From: an uncultured Bacteroidales bacterium
GTDB taxonomy: Bacteria > Bacteroidota > Bacteroidia > Bacteroidales > Paludibacteraceae
Direction: 5' to 3'
Length of the DNA: 33,712 nucleotides
Assembly: GCA_900317885.1 (NCBI GenBank)
Contig: ONIM01000012.1
Span: forward strand, 1-33,712
This document shows, in pieces, positions 25,053 to 33,712 of the stretch. A model generated the notes under the pieces. It ran no database searches. It saw only the letters and a program-made list of their open reading frames with translations, and was not told the origin of the DNA. Every line of letters starts with the position of its first letter. Position 1 is the stretch's first letter. Made by a program: the position numbers and the translations under genes.

Positions 25053-26738
25053 ATGAAACGCATTTTTACACTTTTGGCAGCATGTTGGGTCATGCAAAAA
25101 GCCATGGCGGCATTTATTCCGGCAGGCACCGTGTTGTATTTCGATGCTTCTCGTGCCTGGTCCGCTGAGTCAGCTATAGAGGCATGTTTTATCGTCGATA
25201 ACCCTTCGGACGAACAATGTATGGCGATGACTCTTGTCCCGGGTGAGAATCATATATGGCAAGCCACTGCTCCTTCGCCGGGGCCGTGGACGTATGTCGT
25301 CTTTCGTACCGCTACAGGCTTGAAAACCGATACCCTGGTATGGAGCGGAAACCAGATTCTTTATGCTGTTACCTGTGATGATTGCGGTACGGACAAGCAT
25401 GCGCAAGGGCAATGGCAGTTTTTTATTCCTATGCCTGCTGCGGCTCCTTCATCGATGGGAATAAGTTATACCGATAGCTTGGTATGTGAACAAATGGCGG
25501 ATTCCGTAATCTCCATCAGCATCGGCTCTTCGCCGGACTATATGGATTATCAATGGTTTGCTTATACCGGCTCCAAGTGGACGCGTATATCGGGTTCTCC
25601 GGAATCAATGACGGCTTCTTTGCCTTCTGATACGGAACAGGATATATGGTTCTTATTTGCCGGAGAACGTGTGACGAAGGCGGGCTCTGGAGTCATCAAT
25701 GGAGATTTTGAGCAGGGGAATACTTCCTTCCTGACGGACTATACCTATCGTACCCCGGCGGGAAATAATACTCTCTATGATGAAGGGGTCTATACCATCA
25801 CCACCGATGTTAACCAGGTACATTCTTCTGCGCCTTCACCCGCTTGCTCGCATGATCATACAACCGGCTCGGGAAAAATGATGGCGGTGAATGGCGGCTC
25901 GGATGTCAATAAGACCGTTTGGCAACAAACCGTAAGAGGATTGCACACTTATACCAGCTACGTCTTCTCTGCATGGGTGATGAATTGGGACCAGGAGAAT
26001 TTAGCCATGGCGCAATTGGAGTTTAGTATCAATTCGCAATTGCAAGGCGGCCGTGTCTCTCCACAAGGCGGTTATGGTCATTGGACACAAGTCTATGCCG
26101 TATGGAATAGTGGCAAGGCGGATACGGCTACTATTCGATTGGTGAACTTTCAGGATGCAGCCTATGGCAACGACTTCGCTATTGATGATATATCCTTATC
26201 TGAACTTGTGACAGAGAACCGCTTGTTCCATTTTAGCTTCAAATCATGCGATCCCCCCTTGCCTGAATGCACCAATGACCTCGTATATCGCAAATGGAAT
26301 GACGTCCTCTTCTGCGATAATCATGATAGTACCTTGGTTAGTTGGCAGTGGTACTTGGACAGTGTGGCTATAGAGGGCGCTACGAAGCAATTCCTGTATA
26401 TGCCGGATGGTATGGCTCCCGGAGAGTATTATGTCATAGCACGGTGCGTCGATGGGGAACTGAAAGTGTCTTGTCCTATCACTTTCGAAGAGGCACCCCG
26501 TAGTGCCGTCTCTTCCCCTAAGATCCCATCGCATGTCGCTAAAAATGAACCTATTCGCATTCAAATGAATGGACGTTCAGCTGAGCTCAATATATACGAT
26601 ATAATGGGGCGAAGACGCTTGCTGACCTATACCCGTGGAGAGGATATCGAACTTCCTCATTATCTTGATAACGGGATGTATATCATTCTCTTACAAATGG
26701 GTAACGAATCAGTGGCTCAACGAATCAGAGTTTGGTAA
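25053..26738 (+). CDS. Secreted multi-domain carbohydrate-binding protein with type IX sorting tail
   Basis: A 561-residue exported protein (signal peptide about 1-20). The N-terminal region (about 22-125) is a small beta-sandwich with YFDASRAWSAESA and WTYVVFRT, reminiscent of starch-binding-like modules; the family is not certain. Residues about 213-385 are a CBM4/9/16-like jelly roll running from NGDFEQG (216-222) to DFAIDDISL (374-382). Residues about 400-480 contain an Ig-like piece (VSWQWYLDSVAIEGATKQFL). The last 65 residues are a type A sorting tail (LNIYDIMGRRRLL, LDNGMYIILLQMG, IRVW), implying secretion by the type IX system and surface attachment. No catalytic motif is seen. It most likely tethers cells or enzymes to mannan. 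It sits 11 nt after the GH3 gene. Confidence 0.82.
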   Translation: MKRIFTLLAACWVMQKAMAAFIPAGTVLYFDASRAWSAESAIEACFIVDNPSDEQCMAMTLVPGENHIWQATAPSPGPWTYVVFRTATGLKTDTLVWSGNQILYAVTCDDCGTDKHAQGQWQFFIPMPAAAPSSMGISYTDSLVCEQMADSVISISIGSSPDYMDYQWFAYTGSKWTRISGSPESMTASLPSDTEQDIWFLFAGERVTKAGSGVINGDFEQGNTSFLTDYTYRTPAGNNTLYDEGVYTITTDVNQVHSSAPSPACSHDHTTGSGKMMAVNGGSDVNKTVWQQTVRGLHTYTSYVFSAWVMNWDQENLAMAQLEFSINSQLQGGRVSPQGGYGHWTQVYAVWNSGKADTATIRLVNFQDAAYGNDFAIDDISLSELVTENRLFHFSFKSCDPPLPECTNDLVYRKWNDVLFCDNHDSTLVSWQWYLDSVAIEGATKQFLYMPDGMAPGEYYVIARCVDGELKVSCPITFEEAPRSAVSSPKIPSHVAKNEPIRIQMNGRSAELNIYDIMGRRRLLTYTRGEDIELPHYLDNGMYIILLQMGNESVAQRIRVW

Positions 26739-26746
26739 TTATAACG

Positions 26747-28525
26747 ATGAAGAATATGAAACGAATCTTTGCTTACATTATTCTTTCTGTACTGAGTGTG
26801 ACGGTTGTCTGTGCTGCGCCCTCTAAACGCTTGACTAAGCGGTATAAAGGTGCACGTATGGAGGTAGTGCTGCAGGACTTGGCTAAAGCCACAGGATATA
26901 AACTCAATATCGCGCCAGAAGTGAACGTGGACGTGCCGGTATATGCGAATTTTAAGGAAGCTTCGCCTAAACAGGTCCTCTCTAAAATCCTGGATTCGAA
27001 TATCCAGTATACGATTAAGAAACGTGTCGTTACAATATCTCCCAAAACGATATCGGATACTACGTATGTTGTGCAGGCATCTACTCCTTCCGATATTGCC
27101 AATAACGATACGGCAACTGTTACGACATGGCTTGATACGGTTTATACCATTCGTTGCCATTATGAGCAACAGCCTTTGACCTCTGTTCCTGTCCGCGAAG
27201 AACCGAATAATGACTTCTCGCTCAAAGGGCACCATCTCCAATCATGGCTCGGTCTGGGCTATGGCTCCATGGGATATAAGTTACGCAATGCCGATAATAG
27301 TTCAGCCGGAGCAGAGGTGGGTTTTGCGGCAGGTAAAGTGCAGCTTAATTATGCTTGGTATTTTACCGAAAACTGGGCGCTTGCTGCCGGTGTTGGATGT
27401 AGTAATTATACCTCCACCGGTACGCTCAATGCCTCCAAGCAATGGACAGGTATCACCGATACTGACGGTGAGAACTACACCCATATCGCCCAAACTCATG
27501 ATTGGAGGGAAAGGCAGACGGCCTTGATGATAGATATTCCTGTTATGATTCAGATGCAGTATCCTCTTGTGCCCAAATGGAATATCTATGCCGGATTAGG
27601 TGCCAAAATAGGCTTACCAATTGCCAATCGATGGAGCCTGAATGGCGGGCAGGTAGAGCATAAGGGATACTACCCGCAATGGAACCTGCTGCTTGAAGGC
27701 ATGGACAAACATGATTTCTATACCGAAGAAGCCGCATCATTCGGATCGTCCGACCATAACCTGTCTTTGCGCATGCCTTCTGCTGCAATCATGGCGGAAT
27801 TAGGCGTCGCCCACCCGATAACGCCGCAGATAGAATTGTTAACCGCTTTGTTTTTTGATTTATCATGCAATTCTATCCGTCCGGATAATGGAGTGGCAGA
27901 TGGGAATATGGGGTGGCAACGGACCGATCAATCCGGGGAGTTGGCATATAGAAATCATACCTTCATGTCCCCATATAATGGTATGATTATGTCTGAATAT
28001 GTAACCGCCGTCCGACCATGGGCTATCGGTATCAAAGTAGGCATAAGTTGGCATCCCAAAGCAAAATCAAAGCCCGCTCCTCCCCAATTTGAGAGTGTGC
28101 TGCGATGCGATACATCCATGGTGTTAGACGAACGGGTAGAATATAATAGGAAGATGCAGCCGGTAGTAGTGCAGCAAATCGTAAAAGTGATGGAGAAAGC
28201 CGTCATTTGGTTTGATCTCAATTCTACTGAGCCCAAATTAAAACCCGCAGATGTATTAGTTAAAATAGCTGATCTATTGAAGCAAAACCCGGAACAAAAG
28301 ATACTAGTTTACGGCCATGCCAGCAGAGAGGGAAATGAGCAGTACAACCAGCGACTATCCGATTTGCGCGCAGAGGTAATAACGAAAATGCTCATAGATC
28401 TGGGCGTGAATCCGAACCAGATAACGCAAAAGGGATTTGCCGCATCTGTATCTTATGAGCAAGGCGAACATGCTATATCGCTTGATCGACGCGTGGAAAT
28501 CATACCCGTATTGAATGAAGAGTGA
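26747..28525 (+). CDS. STN domain - outer-membrane barrel - OmpA C-terminal fusion protein
   Basis: A 592-residue envelope protein. ATG 26747 (or 26756) starts the signal peptide ending VVCAA; the TTG 26732 reading is less likely. Residues about 33-100 match the secretin/TonB short N-terminal (STN) fold (MEVVLQDLAKATGYKLNI, KQVLSKIL, VVTIS). Residues about 160-437 look like an outer-membrane barrel (alternating strands, GLGYGSMGYKL to IKVGISWHP). Residues about 478-588 are an OmpA C-terminal peptidoglycan-binding domain (FDLNSTEPKLKP, ILVYGHASREGNEQYNQRLS, LRAEVI). STN domains normally pass a signal or ligand state in the periplasm, and OmpA domains anchor to peptidoglycan; combining both with a barrel is unusual. 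The barrel is paralogous to that of the next gene, whose start overlaps this stop by 11 nt. The role in mannan use is unknown; a sensor, anchor or accessory to the SusCD pore are possibilities. Confidence 0.8.
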   Translation: MKNMKRIFAYIILSVLSVTVVCAAPSKRLTKRYKGARMEVVLQDLAKATGYKLNIAPEVNVDVPVYANFKEASPKQVLSKILDSNIQYTIKKRVVTISPKTISDTTYVVQASTPSDIANNDTATVTTWLDTVYTIRCHYEQQPLTSVPVREEPNNDFSLKGHHLQSWLGLGYGSMGYKLRNADNSSAGAEVGFAAGKVQLNYAWYFTENWALAAGVGCSNYTSTGTLNASKQWTGITDTDGENYTHIAQTHDWRERQTALMIDIPVMIQMQYPLVPKWNIYAGLGAKIGLPIANRWSLNGGQVEHKGYYPQWNLLLEGMDKHDFYTEEAASFGSSDHNLSLRMPSAAIMAELGVAHPITPQIELLTALFFDLSCNSIRPDNGVADGNMGWQRTDQSGELAYRNHTFMSPYNGMIMSEYVTAVRPWAIGIKVGISWHPKAKSKPAPPQFESVLRCDTSMVLDERVEYNRKMQPVVVQQIVKVMEKAVIWFDLNSTEPKLKPADVLVKIADLLKQNPEQKILVYGHASREGNEQYNQRLSDLRAEVITKMLIDLGVNPNQITQKGFAASVSYEQGEHAISLDRRVEIIPVLNEE

Positions 28526-29462
28526 AAACGGAAGATATCGATTATTATTCATCCTCGGTTTGATTTGGGCGGTGAATAGTTCTTTGTTCGCTCGGGTCAC
28601 ATCTGTTATAGAAATCGCAGCAGGAGGAGGCTGGAGCACGCTGAATTATGCCGTTTCCTCTCCTATAGAGGGACTTAATGTTCGCCAAAACGGAAGTTGG
28701 TCAGTGACTGCTCATAGTGAATACATCATAATGTTTAACCGCTACATTGGCATTGGGGCAGGAGTAGATATTACTCATTATGGTGCAATAACCGCAATAG
28801 ACGGCAGGATGCAATGGACAGGTGTTACTGACACCGATGGAGAGGTGTACAACCACCATCTATCCATTACGGGATGGCGTGATAAGCAAGATGTTTGGTT
28901 TCTACAACCGGGATTGTTCATCCATGCAGATATACCTGTGGGCGACAATATAGCGATTACCTTTGCCGGAGGAGGACGTTACGGATTACCGATAGCGCAG
29001 CGGATGAGTTATGGTGGCACTACATGCCACACCGGGGTTTATCCACAGTGGGGGTTAACTTTGTCCGAGATGGAAAACCACGGGTTCTATACCACAACAG
29101 CCACTATGCAAACGACCGATTGGAAAGCCAATAGAATGATCGACCTCGTCTTACGGGCTGGAGTACAATACCATATCGGCAAATATACAGCCTTGATGGT
29201 GCGGGCATGGGTGGCTTGCGGAGTAACAGATGCATTACGAATCACATCCTCCAACCAGGCCTTGGGGTTCGCAAACGATAAGCCGGGAATGGAGAAAATA
29301 CATTATTTTATGAATGACTATACCTCCGTGTTGGCTACCAATCTGGTGACAGATCCACATTCAAAACCCATTGCTGCCGGATTGGAAATAGGTGTACGAT
29401 GGATATTCCCTCATCCGTCGAAGCGAACGAATATATGCCGATGTTTAAATGTATATAGATAG
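28515..29462 (+). CDS. Stand-alone outer-membrane barrel, paralogue of the preceding fusion's barrel
   Basis: A 315-residue protein with a signal peptide (about 1-27, ending LFA) and a beta-barrel pattern through to GVRWIFPHP. It shares clear stretches with residues 160-437 of the preceding protein: QWTGVTDTDGE against QWTGITDTDGE, GLPIAQR against GLPIANR, and GVYPQWGLTL...HGFYT against GYYPQWNLLL...HDFYT. It lacks the STN and OmpA domains. The ATG at 28515 overlaps the upstream gene by 11 nt, so translational coupling is likely and the two proteins may be made in fixed ratio. Function unknown. The final residues (KRTNICRCLNVYR) are poorly barrel-like and may be a 3' extension. Confidence 0.78.
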   Translation: MKSENGRYRLLFILGLIWAVNSSLFARVTSVIEIAAGGGWSTLNYAVSSPIEGLNVRQNGSWSVTAHSEYIIMFNRYIGIGAGVDITHYGAITAIDGRMQWTGVTDTDGEVYNHHLSITGWRDKQDVWFLQPGLFIHADIPVGDNIAITFAGGGRYGLPIAQRMSYGGTTCHTGVYPQWGLTLSEMENHGFYTTTATMQTTDWKANRMIDLVLRAGVQYHIGKYTALMVRAWVACGVTDALRITSSNQALGFANDKPGMEKIHYFMNDYTSVLATNLVTDPHSKPIAAGLEIGVRWIFPHPSKRTNICRCLNVYR

Positions 29463-29487
29463 TGTGTTGAATAACGTAATCTGTCAT

Positions 29488-31614
29488 ATGAAACGAGTAA
29501 TTCAAATACTTTTGGTGATGGTCGGTCTTCTGGCGAGCACACAGTTGCATGCCATAGAGCTGCTTCCTACTTTCGGCGATATAGACCATATCCATCTGCC
29601 GGCGCTCATGGTGCAGCATGCCGATGGAGATCAGAGTCTGCAATTACGGGCACAGGACACCACCTATATCGACAATCCGCAATACAAGGAAATGATCATC
29701 GCTACCAAAGATTTGGCGCAGCCGTTCTATGTGACGATCCATGTGCGGCAATGGAAGGCGGTGGAGATGACCGAGACATGGTACGATATTTCCCACACCG
29801 AGAAGAGACCTGTGCGCTTGCAGCGGTACGACAGCGGTTATCTGCCTATCGAGGGAGACAACCCGCACTTGCTGCATATTCATGGTAACTGGGCGGCGGA
29901 AGGTGTGCCTACCGTCGAACGTCTCACGCGTGGTATCAAAACCATCCGTAACTCTGACGGCGCACGTAACGCCCATCTGGATGCACCCGAAGTGATGATC
30001 TCGTTGGACGGTGTACCGCAAGAAAACAGCGGTCGCGTACTCGGTGCTGCCCTCTGCTGGAGTGGCAACTTTGAGATACGGGTAGCCGCTACCGACGAGA
30101 AAGGATTCCATTTCTATGCCGGTATCGATCCCATGGCCTCTGAGTATATCCTATCTCCGAAACAAGTCTTCACTACACCCCATCTGGCTTACACCTATTC
30201 GAACGAAGGAATGGGTGGAGTCTCCCGTGCGTTCCATCGTTGGGCTCGCACTTGTGGCATGATGCATAACGGTAATGCGACACGTTCTATCCTGCTCAAC
30301 TCGTGGGAAGGCATCTACTTCGACATCACCGAGGAGAAGATCCTCGCCATGATGAACGACATCGCTTCTTTCGGCGGTGAACTCTTCGTTATGGACGATG
30401 GATGGTTTGGCGCGAAGTACCAGCGCAACAGCGACAATGCCGCCCTCGGCGACTGGGTGGTTGATACCCGCAAACTGCCGAATGGACTGGAAGCCCTTAC
30501 CGATGCCGCCAAAGACCGGCATATCAAGTTCGGTATCTGGATCGAACCCGAATCAACCAACACGCTCTCCGAACTCTATGAGAAGCATCCCGACTGGGTG
30601 CTCCAAGAACGCGGACGCGAACTCAAACTCGGGCGCGGCGGTACGCAGCTTGTGCTTGATATGACGAACCCAGAGGTGCAAGATTTTGTATTCTCCATTG
30701 TTGATAACCTGCTCACCAAACATCCCGAGATAGTCTATATCAAATGGGATGCCAATGCCTCTATCCAGAACTGCGGTTCCACGTACCTACCTCGTGATAA
30801 GCAGTCGAACCTCTACGTGGACTACCATCTGGGTCTCATCAAGACGCTCGAACGCATCCGCGCCAAATACCCGAACGTGGTTATCCAGAACTGCGCCTCG
30901 GGTGGGGGACGGGCAAACTACGGACTCATGCCCTATTTCGATGAGTTTTGGGTGTCGGACAACAACGATGCCCTGCAGCGCGTCTATATCCAATGGGGCA
31001 CCTCGTATTTCTTCCCCTCCAACGCCATGGCGCAGCACATAGGCGGTTCGCCGTATCTCATGACCGGCCGCACGACACCTATCAAGTTCCGTTGCGATGT
31101 GGCTATGTCCGGTAGGCTCGGTATGGAGTTGCAGCCGGCGCACATGACCGACGAGGAGCGACTGCAGTGTACCGTCGCTTTCAGGGACTACAAAGCCCTC
31201 CGCGAACTGATCCAACTCGGTAACCTCTACCGTCTGGTATCTCCTTACAATGACAAATGTCAAATGTCAAATGTCAAATTGCCGGAAACGCAGAGCGTTG
31301 CGGCATTGATGTATGTGAATGATGCGAAAGATCATGCAGTGCTCTTTGCTTATGGTCTCTCGTCCTTCATGAAGCAGGCATCACGACGTATACGTCTCGC
31401 CGGACTCGATCCTAACCGCACTTACACGCTCTATGAGAAAAACAAACAAGTGCGTTGGGGCTCCCTCCCTTCGGGGGAGGGCTGGGGAGAGGTCTCTAGT
31501 GCGTTAGACGGCAAGTCTTTCACCGGCGCCTACCTCATGTCCGTCGGACTGGACATCCCCCTCTCCACGGAATATAATATAGATTACCCATCCCGCATCT
31601 TTGAATTGAAATGA
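29488..31614 (+). CDS. GH36 alpha-galactosidase
   Basis: A 708-residue enzyme. I use ATG 29488, which gives a signal peptide (MKRVIQILLV...QLHA); ATG 29449 would add 13 residues and overlap the gene before. The GH36 layout is present: an N-terminal sandwich (about 25-260), then the barrel with NSWEGIYFD, ELFVMDDGWFG, FGIWIEPE, YIKWDAN with Asp421 as nucleophile, QNCASGGGR, and WVSDNNDA with Asp491 as acid/base, and a C-terminal sandwich. It removes alpha-1,6-galactose side chains from galactomanno-oligosaccharides and exposes the mannan backbone. The Cys follows the periplasmic pattern (no lipobox seen). Two short low-complexity inserts (31251-31278 and 31461-31496) interrupt the C-terminal domain in frame. 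The stop overlaps the next ATG (ATGA). Confidence 0.94.
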   Translation: MKRVIQILLVMVGLLASTQLHAIELLPTFGDIDHIHLPALMVQHADGDQSLQLRAQDTTYIDNPQYKEMIIATKDLAQPFYVTIHVRQWKAVEMTETWYDISHTEKRPVRLQRYDSGYLPIEGDNPHLLHIHGNWAAEGVPTVERLTRGIKTIRNSDGARNAHLDAPEVMISLDGVPQENSGRVLGAALCWSGNFEIRVAATDEKGFHFYAGIDPMASEYILSPKQVFTTPHLAYTYSNEGMGGVSRAFHRWARTCGMMHNGNATRSILLNSWEGIYFDITEEKILAMMNDIASFGGELFVMDDGWFGAKYQRNSDNAALGDWVVDTRKLPNGLEALTDAAKDRHIKFGIWIEPESTNTLSELYEKHPDWVLQERGRELKLGRGGTQLVLDMTNPEVQDFVFSIVDNLLTKHPEIVYIKWDANASIQNCGSTYLPRDKQSNLYVDYHLGLIKTLERIRAKYPNVVIQNCASGGGRANYGLMPYFDEFWVSDNNDALQRVYIQWGTSYFFPSNAMAQHIGGSPYLMTGRTTPIKFRCDVAMSGRLGMELQPAHMTDEERLQCTVAFRDYKALRELIQLGNLYRLVSPYNDKCQMSNVKLPETQSVAALMYVNDAKDHAVLFAYGLSSFMKQASRRIRLAGLDPNRTYTLYEKNKQVRWGSLPSGEGWGEVSSALDGKSFTGAYLMSVGLDIPLSTEYNIDYPSRIFELK
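31251..31278 (+). repeat. Four tandem heptads (TGNCAAA) inside the GH36 gene
   Basis: TGACAAA followed by three copies of TGTCAAA, in frame, coding for DKCQMSNVK. It looks like a spacer insertion in the C-terminal domain. Similar TGTCAAA runs are familiar as dispersed simple repeats between Bacteroidota genes, from memory. Confidence 0.75.
31461..31496 (+). repeat. GC-rich hairpin repeat inside the GH36 gene
   Basis: CTCCCTCCCTTCGGGGGAGG followed by GCTGGGGAGAGG contains a 7-bp stem (31463-31469 with 31475-31481). It is translated as LPSGEGWGEV. The sequence resembles a dispersed intergenic repeat of Bacteroidota genomes, here captured in a reading frame. Confidence 0.65.
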
Positions 31615-32729
31615 GACCCTTATTTTCCTTCGTACATAAATCGTACATCGTACTTCTGTCCCTTGTCCTTCTCGCGGCTTGCCGCCCTGCAAAGGAAGAT
31701 ACTGCCGCACAACTACTGCTGCAGCGTTTGGATTCATTGCAGAAGCAAGGCTGCATGTTCGGTCATCAGGATGACCCCATGTATGGCGTTCACTGGCAAT
31801 ACGAAGCCGGACGAAGCGATGTGTTGGAGTCGTGCGGCGATTATCCTGCTGTCATGGGCTTTGACCTTGGAGGCATAGAGATCGGAGCCTCCAGGAACCT
31901 CGATTCTGTGCCTTTTGACCGCATACGTACCGAGATACAGGAGCATCACCGTCGCGGGGGCATAGTGACGCTCAGCTGGCATCCGCGTAATCCTATTACT
32001 TCGGATGAGACTATCGGTGCTCCGTGGCCGGCCGGTACATCCTGGGATGTCACATCCGGGGCGGTCGCTTCACTGTTGCCCGGAGGCGCGGAGCATCAGC
32101 GGATGTTGGTGTGGCTCTCCCGCGTCCGCGATTTCTTGGCATCGCTCACGGACGATCAAGGAAACCCCATACCGCTTATCTTCCGCCCTTGGCATGAGAA
32201 CATAGGAAGCTGGTTCTGGTGGGGAGGCAATCTATGCTCCGCTGAGCAGTATAAAGCCTTATTCCGCCTGACAAGGGAGAGGCTTGAAGAGAAAGGTGTC
32301 GAGAACTTGCTTTGGTGCTATTCCCCGAACGGGCCGATTTCCAAGGAAGATTACCTGTCCCGTTACCCTGGAGATGACATTGTGGACATTTTAGGCACTG
32401 ATATTTATGAATATAACAACGGTGACCTCGATGCCGCCGGTGTCGCGTATATGGCGAATCTGAAACAGATGCTCACCACTCTTACCGAGATCTCGAAAGA
32501 GCACACGAAACTCATGTGCCTTTCCGAGACCGGCCTAGAGGGGATTCCTGACCCCCATTGGTGGACAGAGAGGCTTTATCCTGCCATTCAAGGTTTCCCT
32601 ATCTGCTATGTGCTTACTTGGCGTAACGCCCACGATCGCCCCGGCCATTTCTATGGTCCCTGGAAAGGCTTTGAGAATGCGGAAGATTTCAGACTGTTCA
32701 GTGAGAAGAAAGAAATTGTGTTGTTATGA
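31611..32729 (+). CDS. GH26 beta-mannanase lipoprotein, mannobiose-releasing type
   Basis: A 372-residue single-domain GH26 lipoprotein (lipobox LAAC, Cys24, followed by RPAKED). The barrel starts at [14 protein letters not shown] and carries [28 protein letters not shown] with Glu196 as acid/base, [18 protein letters not shown], and CLSETGLEG with Glu306 as nucleophile. The arrangement resembles the Bacteroides fragilis/ovatus GH26 enzymes that release mannobiose and act in the periplasm, and here too it is placed next to GH36 and directly before GH130. Its product would feed an epimerase and the phosphorylase. ATGA overlaps link it to the genes on both sides. A CGTACA-type simple repeat (31631-31655) forms part of its signal peptide codons (FVHKSYIVL). 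Confidence 0.94.
   Translation: MRPLFSFVHKSYIVLLSLVLLAACRPAKEDTAAQLLLQRLDSLQKQGCMFGHQDDPMYGVHWQYEAGRSDVLESCGDYPAVMGFDLGGIEIGASRNLDSVPFDRIRTEIQEHHRRGGIVTLSWHPRNPITSDETIGAPWPAGTSWDVTSGAVASLLPGGAEHQRMLVWLSRVRDFLASLTDDQGNPIPLIFRPWHENIGSWFWWGGNLCSAEQYKALFRLTRERLEEKGVENLLWCYSPNGPISKEDYLSRYPGDDIVDILGTDIYEYNNGDLDAAGVAYMANLKQMLTTLTEISKEHTKLMCLSETGLEGIPDPHWWTERLYPAIQGFPICYVLTWRNAHDRPGHFYGPWKGFENAEDFRLFSEKKEIVLL
31631..31655 (+). repeat. CGTACATnn-type simple repeat in the second GH26 signal peptide
   Basis: CGTACATAAATCGTACATCG followed by TACTT: three CGTAC units spaced 8-11 bp. It is coding (signal peptide), and resembles CGTACATCGTACA dispersed repeats of the phylum. Confidence 0.5.
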
Positions 32730-33712
32730 CGTACGAAGAGAGATTGGAGCGGCTTAAGAAGTCGCATGAGGAACTTATTTCCAAAAAGAACGTCCCGATT
32801 GAGGGTAATGGTGTTTACGAGCGCTATGTGAATCCGGTGCTTACCGCGGCTCACGCTCCGTTGGAATGGCGTTACGATCTCCATAAGGAGTCCAACCCTT
32901 ATCTGATGGAAAGGTTCGGCATCCACGCCGTCATGAATTCCGGTGCCATCAAGTTCGACGGGAAGTATATCCTTGTCGCCAGGGTTGAGAGCGCTGACCG
33001 CAAGTCTTTCTTCGCCCTCGCGGACAGCCCGACCGGGGTGGACCGGTTCCGGTTCCATGAGCGCCCGCTGACCCTTCCCGAGTACGGGGAGCCCGCGACG
33101 AACGTCTACGACATGCGACTGACGCAACACGAGGATGGATGGATCTACGGCGTGTTCTGCGCCGAGCGACACGACGACTCACAGCCCGGCAACCTCAGTG
33201 CCGCAACGGCAACGGCTGCCATTGCCCGCACAAAGGACTTGAAGACCTGGCAGCGACTGCCCGACCTCGTGAGCCGTTCGCAACAACGCAACGTGGTGCT
33301 CCATCCGGAGTTCGTCGACGGGAAGTACGCCTTCTACACCCGTCCGCAGGATGGTTTCATCGACACCGGCTCGGGCGGTGGCATCGGCTGGGCATTGGTC
33401 GACGACATCGAACATGCCGAGGTGAAGGAGGAGCGCATCATCAACGCTCGCCACTATCACACCATCATGGAAGTGAAGAACGGCGAGGGGCCGCATCCCT
33501 TGAAGACTGCGCAGGGCTGGCTGCATCTCGCCCACGGCGTACGTGCCACGGCCGATGGTCTGCGCTATGTGCTTTATATGTATATGACCGCCCTCGACGA
33601 CCCCACCCGCGTCATCGCTCAGCCCGGCGGCTGGTTCCTCGTTCCTGAAGGTCAGGAATACCTCGGCGACGTGATGAACGTGGCATTCGCCAACGGCTGG
33701 ATCATGGACGAC
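32726..33712 (+). CDS. GH130 4-O-beta-D-mannosyl-D-glucose phosphorylase (partial, 3' end missing)
   Basis: ATG 32726 overlaps the GH26 stop (ATGA) and the frame stays open through the last base (329 codons), so the gene runs out of the window. There is no signal peptide, as expected for a cytoplasmic enzyme. Family signatures: [17 protein letters not shown] (36-52), [25 protein letters not shown] with Asp129 the likely catalytic acid, [28 protein letters not shown], and LHLAHGVR. This matches GH130 subfamily 1, which splits beta-1,4-mannosylglucose with phosphate into mannose-1-phosphate and glucose. The substrate arises from mannobiose by a 2-epimerase, expected together with a transporter just downstream. 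The base composition is clearly richer in G+C from about 32990 onward than in the left of the window. Confidence 0.95.
   Translation, partial: MTYEERLERLKKSHEELISKKNVPIEGNGVYERYVNPVLTAAHAPLEWRYDLHKESNPYLMERFGIHAVMNSGAIKFDGKYILVARVESADRKSFFALADSPTGVDRFRFHERPLTLPEYGEPATNVYDMRLTQHEDGWIYGVFCAERHDDSQPGNLSAATATAAIARTKDLKTWQRLPDLVSRSQQRNVVLHPEFVDGKYAFYTRPQDGFIDTGSGGGIGWALVDDIEHAEVKEERIINARHYHTIMEVKNGEGPHPLKTAQGWLHLAHGVRATADGLRYVLYMYMTALDDPTRVIAQPGGWFLVPEGQEYLGDVMNVAFANGWIMDD

Noticed and set aside
29449-29487. Upstream ATG start for the GH36 gene overlapping the preceding gene
   Set aside because: The 13 added residues precede a complete signal peptide that begins at 29488 and would spoil its n-region.
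31251-31278. Heptad array as a possible CRISPR or phase-variation tract
   Set aside because: Units are 7 bp with no spacers, so it is not CRISPR. A unit change would shift the frame of a periplasmic enzyme, but with only four units strong slippage is doubtful and nothing else suggests switching.
33139-33648. A 169-codon + strand frame rich in Arg near the right end
   Set aside because: It is the out-of-frame shadow of the GH130 gene, whose conserved motifs lie in the frame starting at 32726.

Overview
The window looks like the chromosome of an uncultured member of the Bacteroidales (Bacteroidota). The signs are a SusC/SusD pair, TAnnTTTG-type -7 promoter boxes with no strong Shine-Dalgarno sequences, many lipoproteins with short lipoboxes, and C-terminal tails of the type IX secretion kind. 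I see no rRNA, tRNA, CRISPR array or transposase. Every convincing gene is on the + strand.

Left part (1-12300): the 3' end of a DUF4143-type ATPase, an AraC-family regulator, and two very large secreted mosaic proteins (1046 and 1765 aa). These two are built from InlB-type/Listeria-Bacteroides repeats, Ig-like modules and carbohydrate-binding-like beta-sandwiches. Each is followed by a small protein gene: a 49-aa peptide after the first and a 151-aa membrane-anchored protein after the second. A second AAA/DUF4143 ATPase with its own housekeeping-type promoter sits between the two units. The two large genes begin with the same 176-bp promoter, leader and signal-peptide cassette (162/176 identical, no gaps, exactly 5014 bp apart).

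Right part (12300-33712): a beta-mannan (probably galactomannan/glucomannan) utilisation locus read as one tight operon. The order is a three-module secreted protein, a strong terminator, SusC, SusD, an IPT/TIG surface glycan-binding lipoprotein, a GH5_8 mannanase with an N-terminal CBM, a GH26 mannanase lipoprotein, a GH3 beta-glycosidase, a CBM protein with a type IX tail, an STN-barrel-OmpA fusion, a stand-alone paralogous barrel, a GH36 alpha-galactosidase, a second GH26 (mannobiose-releasing type), and a GH130 mannosylglucose phosphorylase cut by the window end. Expected flow: GH5/GH26 cut mannan at the surface, SGBP/SusD/SusC bind and import oligosaccharides, GH36, GH26 and GH3 trim them in the periplasm, and GH130 phosphorolyses the final disaccharide in the cytoplasm. 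A symporter and a cellobiose 2-epimerase would be expected just past the right edge.

The main new idea is that the two parts may be one regulon. The two mosaic-protein promoters and the promoter at the head of the mannan locus all carry AGTGYCA exactly 21 nt before the TAnnTTTG box. At the mannan locus a second exact copy lies 21 bp upstream, which is AraC-like half-site geometry. The araC and ATPase promoters lack this and instead have TTG-N20-TAnnTTTG. The 1046-aa mosaic protein also carries a carbohydrate-binding-like module that resembles the CBM of the GH5 mannanase. The second notable oddity is the pair of outer-membrane barrels in the operon, one fused to a periplasmic STN domain and a peptidoglycan-binding OmpA domain.
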